Source: Helichrysum umbraculigerum | Lineage: Eukaryota; Streptophyta; Magnoliopsida; Asterales; Asteraceae | Length of the DNA: 64,000 bases | Direction of reading: 5' to 3' | Assembly: GCA_949592205.1 (NCBI GenBank) | Contig: CATIUR010000001.1 | Coordinates: forward strand, 71,591,559 to 71,655,558 | Shown here: piece after piece, positions 11,418 to 22,497 of the stretch | How the letters are laid out: every line of letters starts with the position of its first letter | Numbering within the stretch: the stretch's first letter is position 1 | Notes under the pieces: model-generated | Told to the model about the DNA's origin: nothing | The model's input: the letters and a program-made list of their open reading frames with translations, nothing else | Databases searched by the model: none | Translations under genes and position numbers: made by a program

Positions 11418-13190
11418 GGGCATCAAGTCCTCACATCCAAGACACACCTTACACACCAAGAATACTTCTTCCATACTTTTCTCTACATTAGTTCTATTTT
11501 CTCATTCTATTTTCTTATTCCAAATTAGTATTAGGCTAGTTTAGGAAACTTGTTTGGAATAGAACAAAAGTAAGGAATGTGTTGTAATCTTTGGTATACG
11601 TTTGGAGTGACGCTCATTAATTCAAGTCTATTCCTTCTCGCATATTAATCCGGGTTCTTTTTATCCTAATCTATCTTAATTAAATATGTACGTATTCATT
11701 ACGCTAGAGATAGTATGTGTCACGCTTAGCGAGTAGATTACTATTATATTTGTTGTGATGTAGTTAGCATAAATAATTTGTGATGATTTTAAATATGTCA
11801 TGAAATAATATGACGGCCCCTATTCGACTGTTTACTCGATATAGTGCTGGAAACGCTTTTAAGCGGAGTACAAACGTACGGAAGTCGGTAAACGACCGAA
11901 GGTAGTTGTATTATGGATCGACATTATAAAAATGGAAACTTTATGAACGGACTTATCTTATCCTTATGATTTTAAACCTAAAACTTATATTCGCCTTTCG
12001 ATTAACAAACGTGATTGTAACCTTGTAAAGAGGAGTCGCGAACCTTAATACTTGGTCAACAGTTATCTGCATCAAAACTATGGTTTAATTGTAACGTCAT
12101 GCAACCATCATAAAATGCAATGTGATTACGTGGAATTACCATGAGTATAGTACACTTCCAATCACAAAGTACTTATCATGTAAACATCGCGAAGCAATTA
12201 AATTCACAACGGAAATATCAGTTAACGATTAAATACATTTTGAACTACCATAGTATTTTCTGACATGGTCTGGGTTTAACTTTATGCAAAAAACCGTCAG
12301 CATTATAATTAGATTAGTTAGTTTAGATTAGATTAGAGTAGGCAGGCTATAGGCTAAATAACCATTTACGAAAACCTAGGGATTTGTTAATTATCTTAAG
12401 AAAGGCAAGTTTAAATCCAATTCAAAATGATATTTTCCCTTTAAGCTATGAAACCTAAAGTAAGGTACGCAAGAAACCTAAACGTTTTCCCTCGCTTATC
12501 ATTCTTAAGTTTCACTAATAGGAATTGATCAAATAAGTCCGAACATAAAGCTCTAAGTTAGTTGTTTACCGGATTCGTAATCTTTATGGTATTAAGAACG
12601 GTTAGACATATTATGGACCTGCTACTCTGTTCCTTCGCCCACGAATGAATACGTTCAATAATAAGGGCCACTGACTCCCTCACGGTAGAGTGTGGAGAGT
12701 TGAGCATCGTCTGTCTGATCAGAATCACGACACCTTAGTTCCTCGTGACATATAAGTTGATAACCGACTAATAGGAAATTTATTGGTTATACCATAAGTT
12801 ATTGAATCCAGTAAACATCCTCAATTTAGTTAAACGTTTTCCCTAAAAGTCATCATCCCATGTTATAAGCTAATGAAATCACAACAAATACTGCTTTCCA
12901 TTATCTGATTTATTATTATCTTTTATTCGCTTTACTTAGTTTACTTAGCAAACTGAACCAAAACCCCCAACGCACTTTTATAAAAACCTTTTTACTAGAA
13001 AAAGAAAGATTGATTGGATCACCTCCGTTTCAATTCAGTTTCTCTTTAAGAACGACTCTAGGTCATACTTACTATCTACTAGCCTTTGGTTCGGTATCAG
13101 TAAGTCATACTTAGACCCCAGCATTTAAAAATTTAAAACTTCAACACACTAGTTGCGTTGTGACCATTCGCAACGGCGCCAACAAGTTTT

Positions 13191-13208
13191 TGGCGCCGCT
13201 GCCGGGGA
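13191..13208 (+). promoter_or_regulatory. Element F primer binding site (tRNA-Asp type)
   Basis: TGGCGCCGCTGCCGGGGA matches the 3' end of plant tRNA-Asp except for one central base (recalled consensus TGGCGCCGTTGCCGGGGA). It is the standard PBS of Athila-group elements. Confidence 0.85.
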
Positions 13209-13321
13209 GACTAACTGTCCGATATAGAGGCCCAACCAATCCTGTTTTCTAGTAAACCCTTAGGATAAAACCTTATAAAAAAGAGAAATTATTTTCTTTA
13301 TTATCTGCTTTTCTTTAGTGT

Positions 13322-15073
13322 ATGACCTGTTCCCCTAGATCTGCACCGCTCTTTAACTTTCCTGATCCAGAACTTAGAATACGAACTATTCGACGAGAAA
13401 AGAAGCAATCTGTACTTAGACAAGCAATGGCTGATCGCATCACTCTCGCTGACAACAGTAAGCCCTCTATTGAAGGAAGAGGAGGCCCAATTCTCTACCC
13501 AGAAACCCCTGGACAGTCATTCGAGCTTAAGCACCACATCATCCAACTAATCCAAAACCACTGTCAATTCAACGGATTACCAAGTGATGATCCAAACTCT
13601 CACCTTGACAAATTCATCTCTCTTTCAAACTCCTACAAACAGAATGGAGTCAGTCAAGACATGATTCGCTTGTATCTTTTCCCTTATTCGCTCACACATC
13701 ATGCACAAACATTGTTTGAAGGTTTAGAAACCGGTTCTATCCCTTCATGGACCGTAATGGCGACAAAGTTTCTAACCAAATACTTTCCGCCCTCTAAACA
13801 AACCAAACTCCGAAATGACATCATGAACTTTCGACAAGCTTTTGATGAGTCATTATACACCGCATGGGAACGATTCAAACGAGCCCTGAAGAAATTCTCC
13901 AATCGCCGACTCGACAAATCCGCACAATTGTGTACCTTCTATAATGGTTTAGATCCTAAACACCGAACCACCCTCGACGCTGCCGCACAAGGAAGCTTTA
14001 TGACAAAGACAGATGAAGAAGGATGGAACCTTATAGAAAGCATGACTATGCATTACCATGATTGGAACTCTGGAGATCACTCAACATCTTCAGCACCTCT
14101 CGCTGCATCGACTCCAATTCCAATCGAGGCAATCAAAGTATTAACGGAGAAGATGGACTCACTTGTCAAACAGTTCGGAGAACTTAAGAAACAACAGCAC
14201 CAAGTACACCAAGTGCAAGCCTGTCAAAACTGCACCAACTCGCACCCATCTGGTAAATATCAAGTTGAATATGAAGAGGCAGACGGCACCGTTTACTATG
14301 CTCAGTTTCCCGCTCGACCACAAAATTTTCCACCCGGTTTCAACCAAAACAACAACCAATCTAGAGGACCTCCATTCCCACCAGGAAACAACCAACAGCC
14401 CTACCAACCCCGATACCCACCTAGATACCCACCTTACCCACAACAACCACAACTTGCCTACAACCAACCCCTTGCACTTCCTGGACCTACTCCCGACACA
14501 AACCAAACCACTGAACAACCCAACAAGACAAATGCCCCGGCTTCAAGTTCAGATGACGCCTTCACCCAGTTCATGCAAGGCCAACACATACTCAACCAGA
14601 AGACGTCCGCTAGGCAAGATCAAGCCGATCTCTTTATGAGAAATCAGTTGGCCGTACTAAAGAACTTGGAAGCTCAAATTGGACAATTGGCACAACGTCT
14701 TGAGAACAGGCCCAGAGGAAGTTTGCCTAGCAACACGGTTCACAACCCACATGTTGAGGAGGCAAAGCAAGTTACCACCACCAAGGAAGCAGCCACTCCA
14801 CCACCTGCTGCTGTCCTAGTAAAGGAAGAACAAAATATCAAGATACATGCTGTGGAATCCACTCCGACCATGAACAAAGAGGTTAGAATCCCTTACCCCA
14901 CTAGACTTAAAGCCCAACCTAAGAAATTATCATCCTTTAAGTTAGACGGAAAATTCCTTGATACTATGTCTAGAGTTCCCGGTCGTAATAAGTATATTAG
15001 AAAATTGATATCCACTAAGGATACACTGCCCGAAGTAAATAATATTCCCCTTAGTTCAGAAAGCTTGGCCTAA
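13322..15073 (+). CDS. gag: Element F Gag (Athila type)
   Basis: 583 residues. The N-terminal part has an Arg-rich leader (RTIRREKKQSVLRQ). A retrotransposon gag domain spans about residues 60-260 (FNGLPSDDPNSHLDKFISL, LYLFPYSLTHHAQTLFEGL, TKFLTKYFPPSKQTK, FYNGLDPKHRTTLDAAAQG). Next comes a long Gln/Pro/Asn-rich low-complexity stretch (about residues 330-410), then a helical segment (QADLFMRNQLAVLKNLEAQI) and the conserved IPYPTRLKA run. There is no clear CCHC knuckle, as is usual for this group. The frame continues past the stop TAA at 15071-15073 into the protease, so that stop is probably a nonsense mutation. It would form the particle shell if the element were active. Confidence 0.8.
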   Translation: MTCSPRSAPLFNFPDPELRIRTIRREKKQSVLRQAMADRITLADNSKPSIEGRGGPILYPETPGQSFELKHHIIQLIQNHCQFNGLPSDDPNSHLDKFISLSNSYKQNGVSQDMIRLYLFPYSLTHHAQTLFEGLETGSIPSWTVMATKFLTKYFPPSKQTKLRNDIMNFRQAFDESLYTAWERFKRALKKFSNRRLDKSAQLCTFYNGLDPKHRTTLDAAAQGSFMTKTDEEGWNLIESMTMHYHDWNSGDHSTSSAPLAASTPIPIEAIKVLTEKMDSLVKQFGELKKQQHQVHQVQACQNCTNSHPSGKYQVEYEEADGTVYYAQFPARPQNFPPGFNQNNNQSRGPPFPPGNNQQPYQPRYPPRYPPYPQQPQLAYNQPLALPGPTPDTNQTTEQPNKTNAPASSSDDAFTQFMQGQHILNQKTSARQDQADLFMRNQLAVLKNLEAQIGQLAQRLENRPRGSLPSNTVHNPHVEEAKQVTTTKEAATPPPAAVLVKEEQNIKIHAVESTPTMNKEVRIPYPTRLKAQPKKLSSFKLDGKFLDTMSRVPGRNKYIRKLISTKDTLPEVNNIPLSSESLA

Positions 15074-15719
15074 CTTAAGAATAGCCTTCCCGGAAAACTA
15101 GGAGACACCGGTAGATTTACACTCCCCTGTTCTATTTACAAATCCGGAGATATAAGCGCCTTAGCCGACCTAGGAGCTAGCATTAACCTTATGCCCTACT
15201 ACCTGTTTAAAAAGGCTAGGACTTAAAAATTTGAAACCCACTAAGATGACCGTCCAGCTAGCTGACCAATCCGTTAGATACCCAAAATAAATAGCTGAGA
15301 ATGTCCTAGTTCAAGTTGACAAATTCTTCTTTCCAACGGATTTCGTGGTAATGGATATCCACGAGGACATAAACATCCCGATTATCCTTGGAAAACCATT
15401 CATGAATATAGCTAGGGCAGTGATTGATGGGTATAACCATACGATTGTTTTACGATCGCACGGTGAAAGCATCACTTATAAGATCGACCAACCAGAATGC
15501 ACCCCAGGGCAAGAGGACTGCTATGTTATATCAACAGGAAGAAATTTTTCTGATGACGAATCAGAGCCCAAAGAAGAACGACATGTCACTCGATTGTCAG
15601 TCTCCGTCTCTGACAATAAAACCAACCTAGAAGAGGAAGAGGAATATCAAGAAGCAGAGGAAGACGTAAGAACTGAAGAGGGAGAAGAAGAAACTGACGA
15701 AGAAGAGGAAGAAATGTAG
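15074..15719 (+). pseudogene. Element F aspartic protease remnant and acidic tail
   Basis: In the gag frame the sequence reads on through the protease active-site block DLGASINLMP at about 15167-15196, then stops near 15226. The next conserved part (VVMDIHEDINIPIILGKPFM, then ARAVIDG) is in another frame from 15345, with an in-frame TAA at 15288. So there is one nonsense codon at the gag end, one frameshift and another nonsense codon. A very acidic Glu-rich tail follows, ending at a TAG immediately before the element E LTR. The homology to Athila/Tat protease is recalled from family knowledge. Confidence 0.7.
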
Positions 15720-15720
15720 A

Positions 15721-16140
15721 TGTTAGTCCCCTAGGCGATCTTGATCGAGTCGAGCAATCCAATCGAAGGCGGAATCAACAATTAGATAATAACACTAACG
15801 AACGAATCAAACGAACACAATAATGAACAAACTTTACGTTGTATTATTGATTGTAATCGATTAGCTTACAGAGAATTTCGACAAATTGTGTTTAGGGTTT
15901 TTCGTCAACACTAAAACTGAATACGTAAAACGTGTTTATACAAAAGTGCTGGTTCCTGCGACATTAAACACAATGTCGCAAGCCCAGACCCTTGCGACTT
16001 AGCCCATGTCGCAAGCCCACAATACAATGTCGCTAATGCGACATTGAAGCTAATGTCGCCAAACACATAAAACATAAAACGAATTACAAATTCAACTACG
16101 AGCTATGACCAACTGACAGACACTCTAATATGCACCAACA
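15721..16140 (-). repeat. Element E 3' LTR (420 bp)
   Basis: TGTTAGTCCC at the left and ACCAACA at the right. It is followed by AACTCCCCCGTG, the complement of a polypurine tract, at 16141-16152. It contains the TGCGAC/GTCGCA cluster at 15957-16060. It starts one base after the stop codon of the element F remnant. Confidence 0.85.
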
Positions 16141-16183
16141 AACTCCCCCGTGTCTTCAGCTTGATCTTCAAAAAAATATTCAA

Positions 16184-17209
16184 TCAAACCCAGCCCGCAG
16201 GAAACTTTGCATCTGCATGGATTCCATAAGTAACACAAACTTCAACAATCTTTTGAAGTTGATCTGCTAATCTCTTGTTGAACTCATTTTTCTTGTTAAC
16301 TCGAATCCGATTATCAAAAAGTTTTCTTAAATCCTTTTCATGAAGATTTATTAAGCTCATCGGATTGAAAACTCTGAATGTAGCCTTTCTCAAATTCCAA
16401 ATACCTCCAAATTCCGGCTGCGGCTCTGAATCAGGAACAAAGATAATTACCGCTTCACCAGTATGTGGATCAAGTTCCCAATGAACAAATCTGCAAAGAA
16501 AATAGTACGGAACTGACTCCAGAGGTATATCAGTCAGACAGTCAGCCGACGGATAGTGTACTTTGACCATAGGCTGCCCTGTCATCGGATCGAGCTTCTT
16601 CTTGAAGGTATACTGAGTACCTAGCGTAGGTTTGAATTTGTTGTATCTTTTGCTTCGAACCTCTTGACGTAAGGTTCTCTGAATAAAATCAACATAATCA
16701 TCATCGAAAGGATTAATCAAATTTAACTGAGACAATCTGTTGATCTCTCCTTTAGGCAACATACTTAATTTATCGAACCGAAGCTTGAAGTACTAAATGC
16801 CATCCATTCTCTTAATCATAAACATTTTCTTTAGAACTTTCCAGCTTTTAATCACACCCGTATAATCTCCATGAATCTTGTAAGATTTACATGTCACAGG
16901 TACGAGTTTAGCAGTTCTTCCATGAGGCCACCATTTCTTATACCTTTCAGTCTTTTCCTCAACAGTTTCATTTTCGGGTGCCGTAGATTCAGTTTCTGGA
17001 ACTGCTGATTCTGTTACTGGTGCCTCTTGAGCTGGAGATACCGAAGAGGATTTCTGAGCAGGCCCTGCACGAGACGAACTTGATTCTCCATGAGAAGCTT
17101 TAGCAGGCCCCTTTTCATCTTCACTCGATTCAGTCTCAATGAATGGTGCATCATCATAATATTCGTCTGATCCTAATTGTTCATCCTCAACAGAAACATC
17201 ATCGTCCAT
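16184..17209 (-). pseudogene. Element E accessory (Sirevirus env-like position) ORF, C-terminal part
   Basis: This continues the frame found at 37895-39578 across the element B insertion; the TSD TCCAT occurs at 17205-17209 and 37895-37899. The segment has an acidic Ser/Glu-rich stretch, then WWPHGRTAKLVPVTCKSY and, after one in-frame TAG at 16793-16795, a 192-residue tail (NPFDDDYVDFIQRTLRQEVR, PYYFLCRFVHWELDPHTG, ending HADAKFPAGWV). From memory, related proteins are common in Asteraceae copia elements and are often misannotated with enzyme names. The function is unknown. I see no convincing transmembrane segment, so a true envelope role is doubtful. The ATG at 17207-17209 lies within the TSD and is internal, not the original start. 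Confidence 0.65.
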
Positions 17210-17898
17210 TGTTAGTCCCTGTTTAACTTAATAAACAATCGTATATGATAAGCTTTGAATATATTATTGAGAAGTTGCGGAATCACACTCAATAATATTA
17301 AGAAGATCAACAAATATAAATTAATATGATGAACACAATAATATACCGAAAGCTTCAATCTTATTAATGATATAAGACGAATACACTTAATGTATGAGGG
17401 TTACAGAAAACCTTGAAGCTGCGCAAAACCTTAACCTATCTAGGTCTAAAGGATCTCTATTTATAACACATAGAGTCCTATACAATCTCCTACGAATATG
17501 GAATAAAATAACTTCCATAACCGACTCATACTTATCACAAAATCATAAACAGTTGTAACTACCATTCTGAAGTAAACAGTTGTAACTATTACACATTCAG
17601 TGGTAACTGCTTCAATTGTAATATAAGACTAAGTACAAATATATAATCAGTGTTAACTGCTACATATATAACTAACAGTTACAGATACATAAGCAGTTTT
17701 AACTACTTACAGACGTGTAACTATCAGTTGAAATCTATCTTCAATCAGTTGTAACATTTGTCTTCTCTTTAGATTTCTTCTATCAGTTGTAGCTTTATGA
17801 AGACAGTTTTAACCTTCAACACAAACAGTTTTAAACACTTGTACTCTTTGTCTTCTCATCAACAAGAACTTCAACCCAGAAACAGTTTTGACCCAACA
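17210..17898 (-). repeat. Element B 3' LTR
   Basis: TGTTAGTCCC to GACCCAACA, 689 bp. Its right half carries about twelve CAGTTNTAAC-like words (17550-17890), all in the same orientation. ATCTCCCCCTAAACTT at 17899-17914 is the complement of the polypurine tract that primes this LTR. Confidence 0.92.
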
Positions 17899-17985
17899 AT
17901 CTCCCCCTAAACTTAATCTGTCCTCTACAGCATTAAGTTTCTTCTAATCCTCCATTATGAGCTTTACAAAATTCTTTCAAAACTG

Positions 17986-20174
17986 TCAGTCTTTTCTTCT
18001 CTTCCTTCTATCTATCTCCTCCTTCTTATAAATCTGATTCAGCACCATATAAACCAAATCCAGAGCTACATCATCTAAAACCGCAGCTTGTAACCTTGCA
18101 TTTCTCATGCTCATCAAAAATCTCAGATTTATATCATAAAATCTATCTGTCAACATCCACATAAACACTGCATCATCCATAACAATCTGATGTACTCCTG
18201 GTTTGGCATGATAAATCCAATTCTTGACCTTGCTGAAAGTACTAAATTGAAATGGAAACTCTTCTGGTTCAAACATAGCTTTAATCCAATGCCATGTAAC
18301 CTTCTCAACCAGATTATCAAACTTCTTTGAATCCAAATCCTTCTCCATCCCAATCTCATACATTCTGACCAAATCAGTTCTACTGATCCTCTTTATCAAA
18401 TCCCTAAAAGATCTCCACCAAGATACATTTCCATCTGCTCTTTCAATTTTAATCTTGTGAATCTTAACAGGATTAACAAACTGTTCAATGGACCAATCAA
18501 TAATCCCAGTCAAATCAACATTAATTACCTCTGATTCCACTAGTTGTAACAGAATAATTTCCTTCAATTCATCAACATTCCTTTCTCTATCAGGAATTTC
18601 ATCCAATTCTCTTTTCTTTCTTTCTATTTCTTCTTTCTTTCTTTTCTCAGCTTCTTCCTTTTCTCTCTTTTCCTTTTCTTCCTTTTCTTTTAATTTCTTT
18701 TCTCTTTCAGCTTTTTTCTTTTCTTTTTCAGCTTCTTTCTTTTCTTTTACTTTCCTCTCAATCACTTCAGGATTCAAATCATCCTTATCCCACAAACTCT
18801 GCAATCTCTCCAAACTCATCTGCTTCAAAGCATTCATAGGAATATATCAACCTTTTAACTTTGTAATCAAACTCTTCTTCATCTGAGCTTTAGTAGGTGG
18901 TTTAGCTGCCCTTTTCTTTCTTGCCTCTTCTGCTTTTTTCTTCTTGATTTGATCAACCAGATACTCAATATCATCCTGCTTTTGCTCTCTCAACAAGTAC
19001 TCATCCCATTCTGCCACTAGTTCCTTTGTCATTTTAACAAATTTACCTGGCTCAATCTCAACATCAATCAAGTCTTCTGCATTGATCTCAGCATGTAATC
19101 TTTGTGCATATTCTGGATCATGAGCAGTTGCATCAGCTGGCACTGCTAAGATGACAGGAACAGGGAAGAAGGTTGAAACACCAAAGAAACAATCTACACA
19201 ACCAGCTTTCCCTTGCTTTTATCTTTGGGATCAATCTTTGGCAAATCTTTCTTTTGATGAACAGGAGCTGCAGCAGGTTCTCTAATTGTAAAACCAGGCA
19301 AAGATGGTTGTGTAGATTGTTTCTTTGGTGTTTCAACCTTCTTCCCTGTTCCTGTCATCTTAGCAGTTTTAACTGGAATTCTCTTTTTTCTAGTCTTTTC
19401 AAATTGTTGTTGAGCATCAGTCTTTTCTTTTTTAACTGCTATCTCTGGTTTATTAACCTCATCACCATCATCATCATCATCATCAATCTTTAGCTCCTCA
19501 GTCTTAGCACCCATATCAACCTCTGCAGTTTGATCAACTGAACCAATAACCTCAGTATGTTCAGATACATTATCATCAGCCTCTGGTTCATTCATTTATG
19601 TTTCCACTGATTCATTTACTGGTTCATTCATCTCTGGCTCTGTTGGTGGTGTTGGAGGTGTATGTACAAACTCATCATCCTCTGGTTGTTCCATCTCTAT
19701 ATCCTCATCAACCTTCTCATCATCATCCACAACCTTATCATCCTTATTTACCTTATCACCCATATTTGTCCAAACCTTCTCCCCCTTTTTGAAAGCATTT
19801 TGCTGAAATTGATAAGCATCCTCAGGTTCAGAAGTATCATGGACCACATACTTTCTTCCTTTCTTCAAACAATCAATGACAATCTTCTCTAACTGCTGCA
19901 CTCTCCTCTGCAATTGAGCCACGATATCATCCTTAGCTCTATTCTTTTTCCTTTCCTTAACAAATTTTGACCAGACATAGTCAATCATAGCCGTCAATTC
20001 TGAGTTAGTTCTAGCCTCAACACCTTCAGGATGTGAATCCTTTGGTGAATCATTGACATTATCAAACTCTGACTCATGCCTAGCATTATCATCAAAGTCC
20101 CCTTGATTCTTGGTACTGGGACCACTAGGATCATCTACAGGTGTAGAATCATGTCCATGTGTTGCCTCTGATTG
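17986..20174 (-). pseudogene. Element B accessory ORF, C-terminal part (broken)
   Basis: The open frame begins at the element C insertion point (20174) and continues to 19596, where there is an in-frame TAA. It resumes in the same frame to about 19205, is scrambled by a 63-bp inverted duplication, and resumes in another frame at 19143. An in-frame TGA at 18847 interrupts it before it runs from 18837 to 17986. Features are acidic Asp/Glu-rich segments, a helical stretch (VAQLQRRVQQLEKIV) and a very long Lys/Glu charged helix (KEKKEAEKEKKKAEREKKLK and onward). The C-terminal globular part contains WHWIKAMFEPEEFPF and VHQIVMDDAVFMWMLTDRFY. It is the same family as the ORF in element E. Sireviruses carry an env-like gene at this position, but the product here looks like a soluble coiled-coil protein. 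Confidence 0.7.
19142..19367. repeat. Perfect 63-bp inverted duplication, 100-bp spacer
   Basis: 19142-19204 is the exact reverse complement of 19305-19367. The right arm belongs to the accessory ORF of B. The left arm is an inverted copy that destroys the frame. No mismatch was found by eye, so it is recent compared with the LTR divergence, or has been homogenised. It would fold into a strong hairpin. Confidence 0.9.
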
Positions 20175-20694
20175 TGTGACACCCTCAAATTTCGGTTTGC
20201 GGAAGCTGTCGGGTCGGGTGTCACTAAATCAAATATCACAGCATAAGATACATAATGAACGACTCTAAATGAGACGTTTGAAAATAATTATACATTTCCA
20301 AAATAGAACGTTTACAACGTTATAAGTTTAACAGTGATTTCCAAGTACAAAATTTGAAAATGCTAAAGTAGATGCAGAGCAGTCCCAATGGTTTGAAAAT
20401 ATGCGACTCGGGCTAATTAAGCCTTGAAGCAATCCTAATCCTGCTGGGCAACCTGAGAACACATGCTAAAACAGGTCAGCTATAAAGCTGGTGAGTTCAT
20501 AGGATGGTTAGTTGAAAACATAAAGTAATAAAACAATTTATGTTTTGTAAAGTTGTTTCCAAAATCAGTGATTTTTGATATGTAATACGTTGAAGTTTAT
20601 AACACCAATGTGTAAAAGTCTAACTTAATGTCCAAAATACCCCGATTTTGGTTGATTGCACTGTTACAAGTTACTTAGACTTGTTTGTCTTAAA

Positions 20695-20900
20695 TTGATA
20701 CAAGTTACAACGACTTGTTTGATTGAATTTATACAAGTTACAACGACTTGTTTGATTGAAGTTATACAAGTTACAACGACTTGTTTGATTGAAGTTATAC
20801 AAGTTACAACGACTTGTTTGATTGAAGTTATACAAGTTACAACGACTTGTTTGATTGAATACTGATACAAGTTACAACGACATGTTTGATTGAAGTTGTG
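20695..20900. repeat. Tandem array of hairpin units in element C LTR (second copy 26594-26800)
   Basis: About six units of 33-34 bases, each containing ACAAGTTACAACGACTTGT, where ACAAGT and ACTTGT pair around a 7-base loop, followed by TTGATTGAA. Both LTRs carry the array. One unit differs between them (CATGTTTG against CTTGTTTG). It is not CRISPR: there are no variable spacers and it lies in a plant LTR. Confidence 0.88.
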
Positions 20901-21169
20901 CCCACTGCAATACCGTGGCATCGTTTTGTACCCACTTTACCGTGGTATCGTTTTGTGCCCGCTGCAATACCGTGGCATCATTTATGAAGTGCTCGAGAGC
21001 ATAGTTGAAATGTAGAGCCAGCAGTACAACGACATACTAGCTATTGCAAATAAGAGCCGACCGTACAACGACGCGTCAAGCTTGAATGTGTGTATGATTG
21101 TATGTATACTAATATTCATAAATACTATTGAAGTTAGCACCAAGTGCTAATGATAATATCTAAACATGT

Positions 21170-21228
<59 letters not shown>

Positions 21229-22251
21229 TATATATATATGTTTATCGAATGAGCAAACGTAAGTAACAATCATGACACGCATGAAAATAATTGATTTTAT
21301 CTAAATACGTATAAGCAAATATTTAGATATTAAGTAGTACGTTGGTCCTAGGTATGAATGCTCATTACCTAGTTGAATTGTATTAGTATGAAGAATCTAT
21401 ACTAACATATTATGTTATCGTATACTTCTAGCCTAAAGCCTAGCAAGTATATTGAGGTTCCTGAATTGTATTGAAAATATTAGTTCTTAAAAGAGCAACT
21501 AATCCTGTAATTGTATCTATATCATCTAGTGTAGGTAGAACTAACTAGTTCTAATGTATTGGATAATATTGTCCCGCGACAATATGGCCAATGAATAGTA
21601 CTAACTATATCAAGTTATGTCTAGGTAATTGTTTTCCAATAATCTGATAGTGTACGATTGTGACCTATCTAGATTAGGTCTTGATATTTTCCCAAAACGA
21701 CGTGTTGGGTGTAATTCCTAAGTATTACACATTTGTATTACATACAGTAATATAATTGATTGTGAATTATAAAAGATTATTAATATAATTCGAAAACAGT
21801 TGTTGTGCATGTGTTTCACCCCAAAAACAGTAAAACAGTTGAAAGAGTGGGGCTATGAAACTCACCTGTGAGTTGTTAACGATACGATGATACGCGCGTC
21901 GTCCAAATGGTAACCTTCTAGTGTCCTAAACACGTGAGGTTGTATAAGTACGAGATCAAATAGTCTGACCAAGTAAGTCGTTCGAATGTTTGTTTGTCGC
22001 TTGGTTTTAAAGACCGTGTACGGGGGTTCGGGGGCAGCGCCCCTGATAGCGGGGTCCAAGGGGTGGCAACCCCTGGCGGGGTCCAAGGGGCAGAGCCCCT
22101 GGCTGGGGTCGAGCTGCCAGGTCAGCTTGGAAAAATTTTATTTCTACTACGTTGCTTTAAAGAAAATGCATTCGAAATCCAAATTCGGGTAAAATCGAGT
22201 GGTAAAATTTGGTTGTCAATACTTAGTGAAAAACATAGGTTTTTAAGGTTC

Positions 22252-22497
22252 TGCGACGTCAGATGCGACGTCAGATGCGACGTCAACTGCGACGTCAGAT
22301 GCGACGTAGGGTCTTGCGTCGCTATGTGCGACGTCGCAATTTAGTGCGACATTGCGTGCTACGTCGCAATGTGCGACGTTTAAGATTTACTGCGACGTAG
22401 GGTGTTACGTCGCATTATGCGACGTTGAGATGTTTTTGCGACGTTGGCTGCGACGTCGGCTGCGACGTCGCAGCACTGTTTTTGGTCCCTGCGACGT
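22252..22497. repeat. Word cluster TGCGACGTC (element C LTR; second copy 28149-28394)
   Basis: About fifteen copies of TGCGACGT or its complement ACGTCGCA in 245 bases, several as the full palindrome TGCGACGTCGCA, with variable spacers. It is very CpG-rich within AT-rich DNA. It lies about 300-600 bases downstream of the CT-rich presumed transcription start in element orientation. Confidence 0.88.

Larger units (their letters stand above)
10629..13184 (+). repeat. Element F LTR (probable)
   Basis: The right end AACGGCGCCAACA lies just before the PBS. The left end is uncertain; I place it near TGCTGATATCGCG at 10629, where the preceding LTR tail stops. Inside are a GC-rich word cluster (11120-11212), a threefold tandem repeat (11255-11341) and a TATA box (11410). 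The long downstream part repeats the decayed copy at 9315-10628. Open frames at 10984-11371 only translate the GC-rich block. Confidence 0.55.
9315..15720 (+). mobile_element. Element F: Athila-type Ty3/gypsy element, 5' part only
   Basis: A long LTR ends at about 13184, followed by AGTTTTTGGCGCCGCTGCCG. That PBS matches tRNA-Asp, which is typical of Athila and related gypsy elements. Gag and protease remnants follow up to 15720, where the element E LTR begins. No reverse transcriptase of this element is present on either side of E, so the remainder was lost. Stops and a frameshift in the protease region show that it is dead. Confidence 0.7.

Noticed and set aside
15721..16140. Element E LTR as a MITE or solo element
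   Set aside because: The matching copy at 59005, the PBS at 58991 and the PPT at 16141 show that both are ends of one large interrupted element.
16184..17209. Accessory ORF as a true viral envelope gene
   Set aside because: Its position matches the env-like gene of Sireviruses, but I see no signal peptide or membrane anchor; it looks like a soluble charged protein.
18488..18886. Ser/Phe-rich + strand frame
   Set aside because: Antisense shadow of the Lys/Glu-rich helix of the accessory ORF.
20695..20900. CRISPR-like array
   Set aside because: Units are contiguous and nearly identical with no unique spacers, in a plant LTR; it is a tandem repeat.
20656..20921. Repeat-peptide frames on both strands (QVTTTCLIE and KQVVVTCITSI units)
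   Set aside because: Translation of the tandem hairpin array; the same in both LTR copies and without start context or domain.
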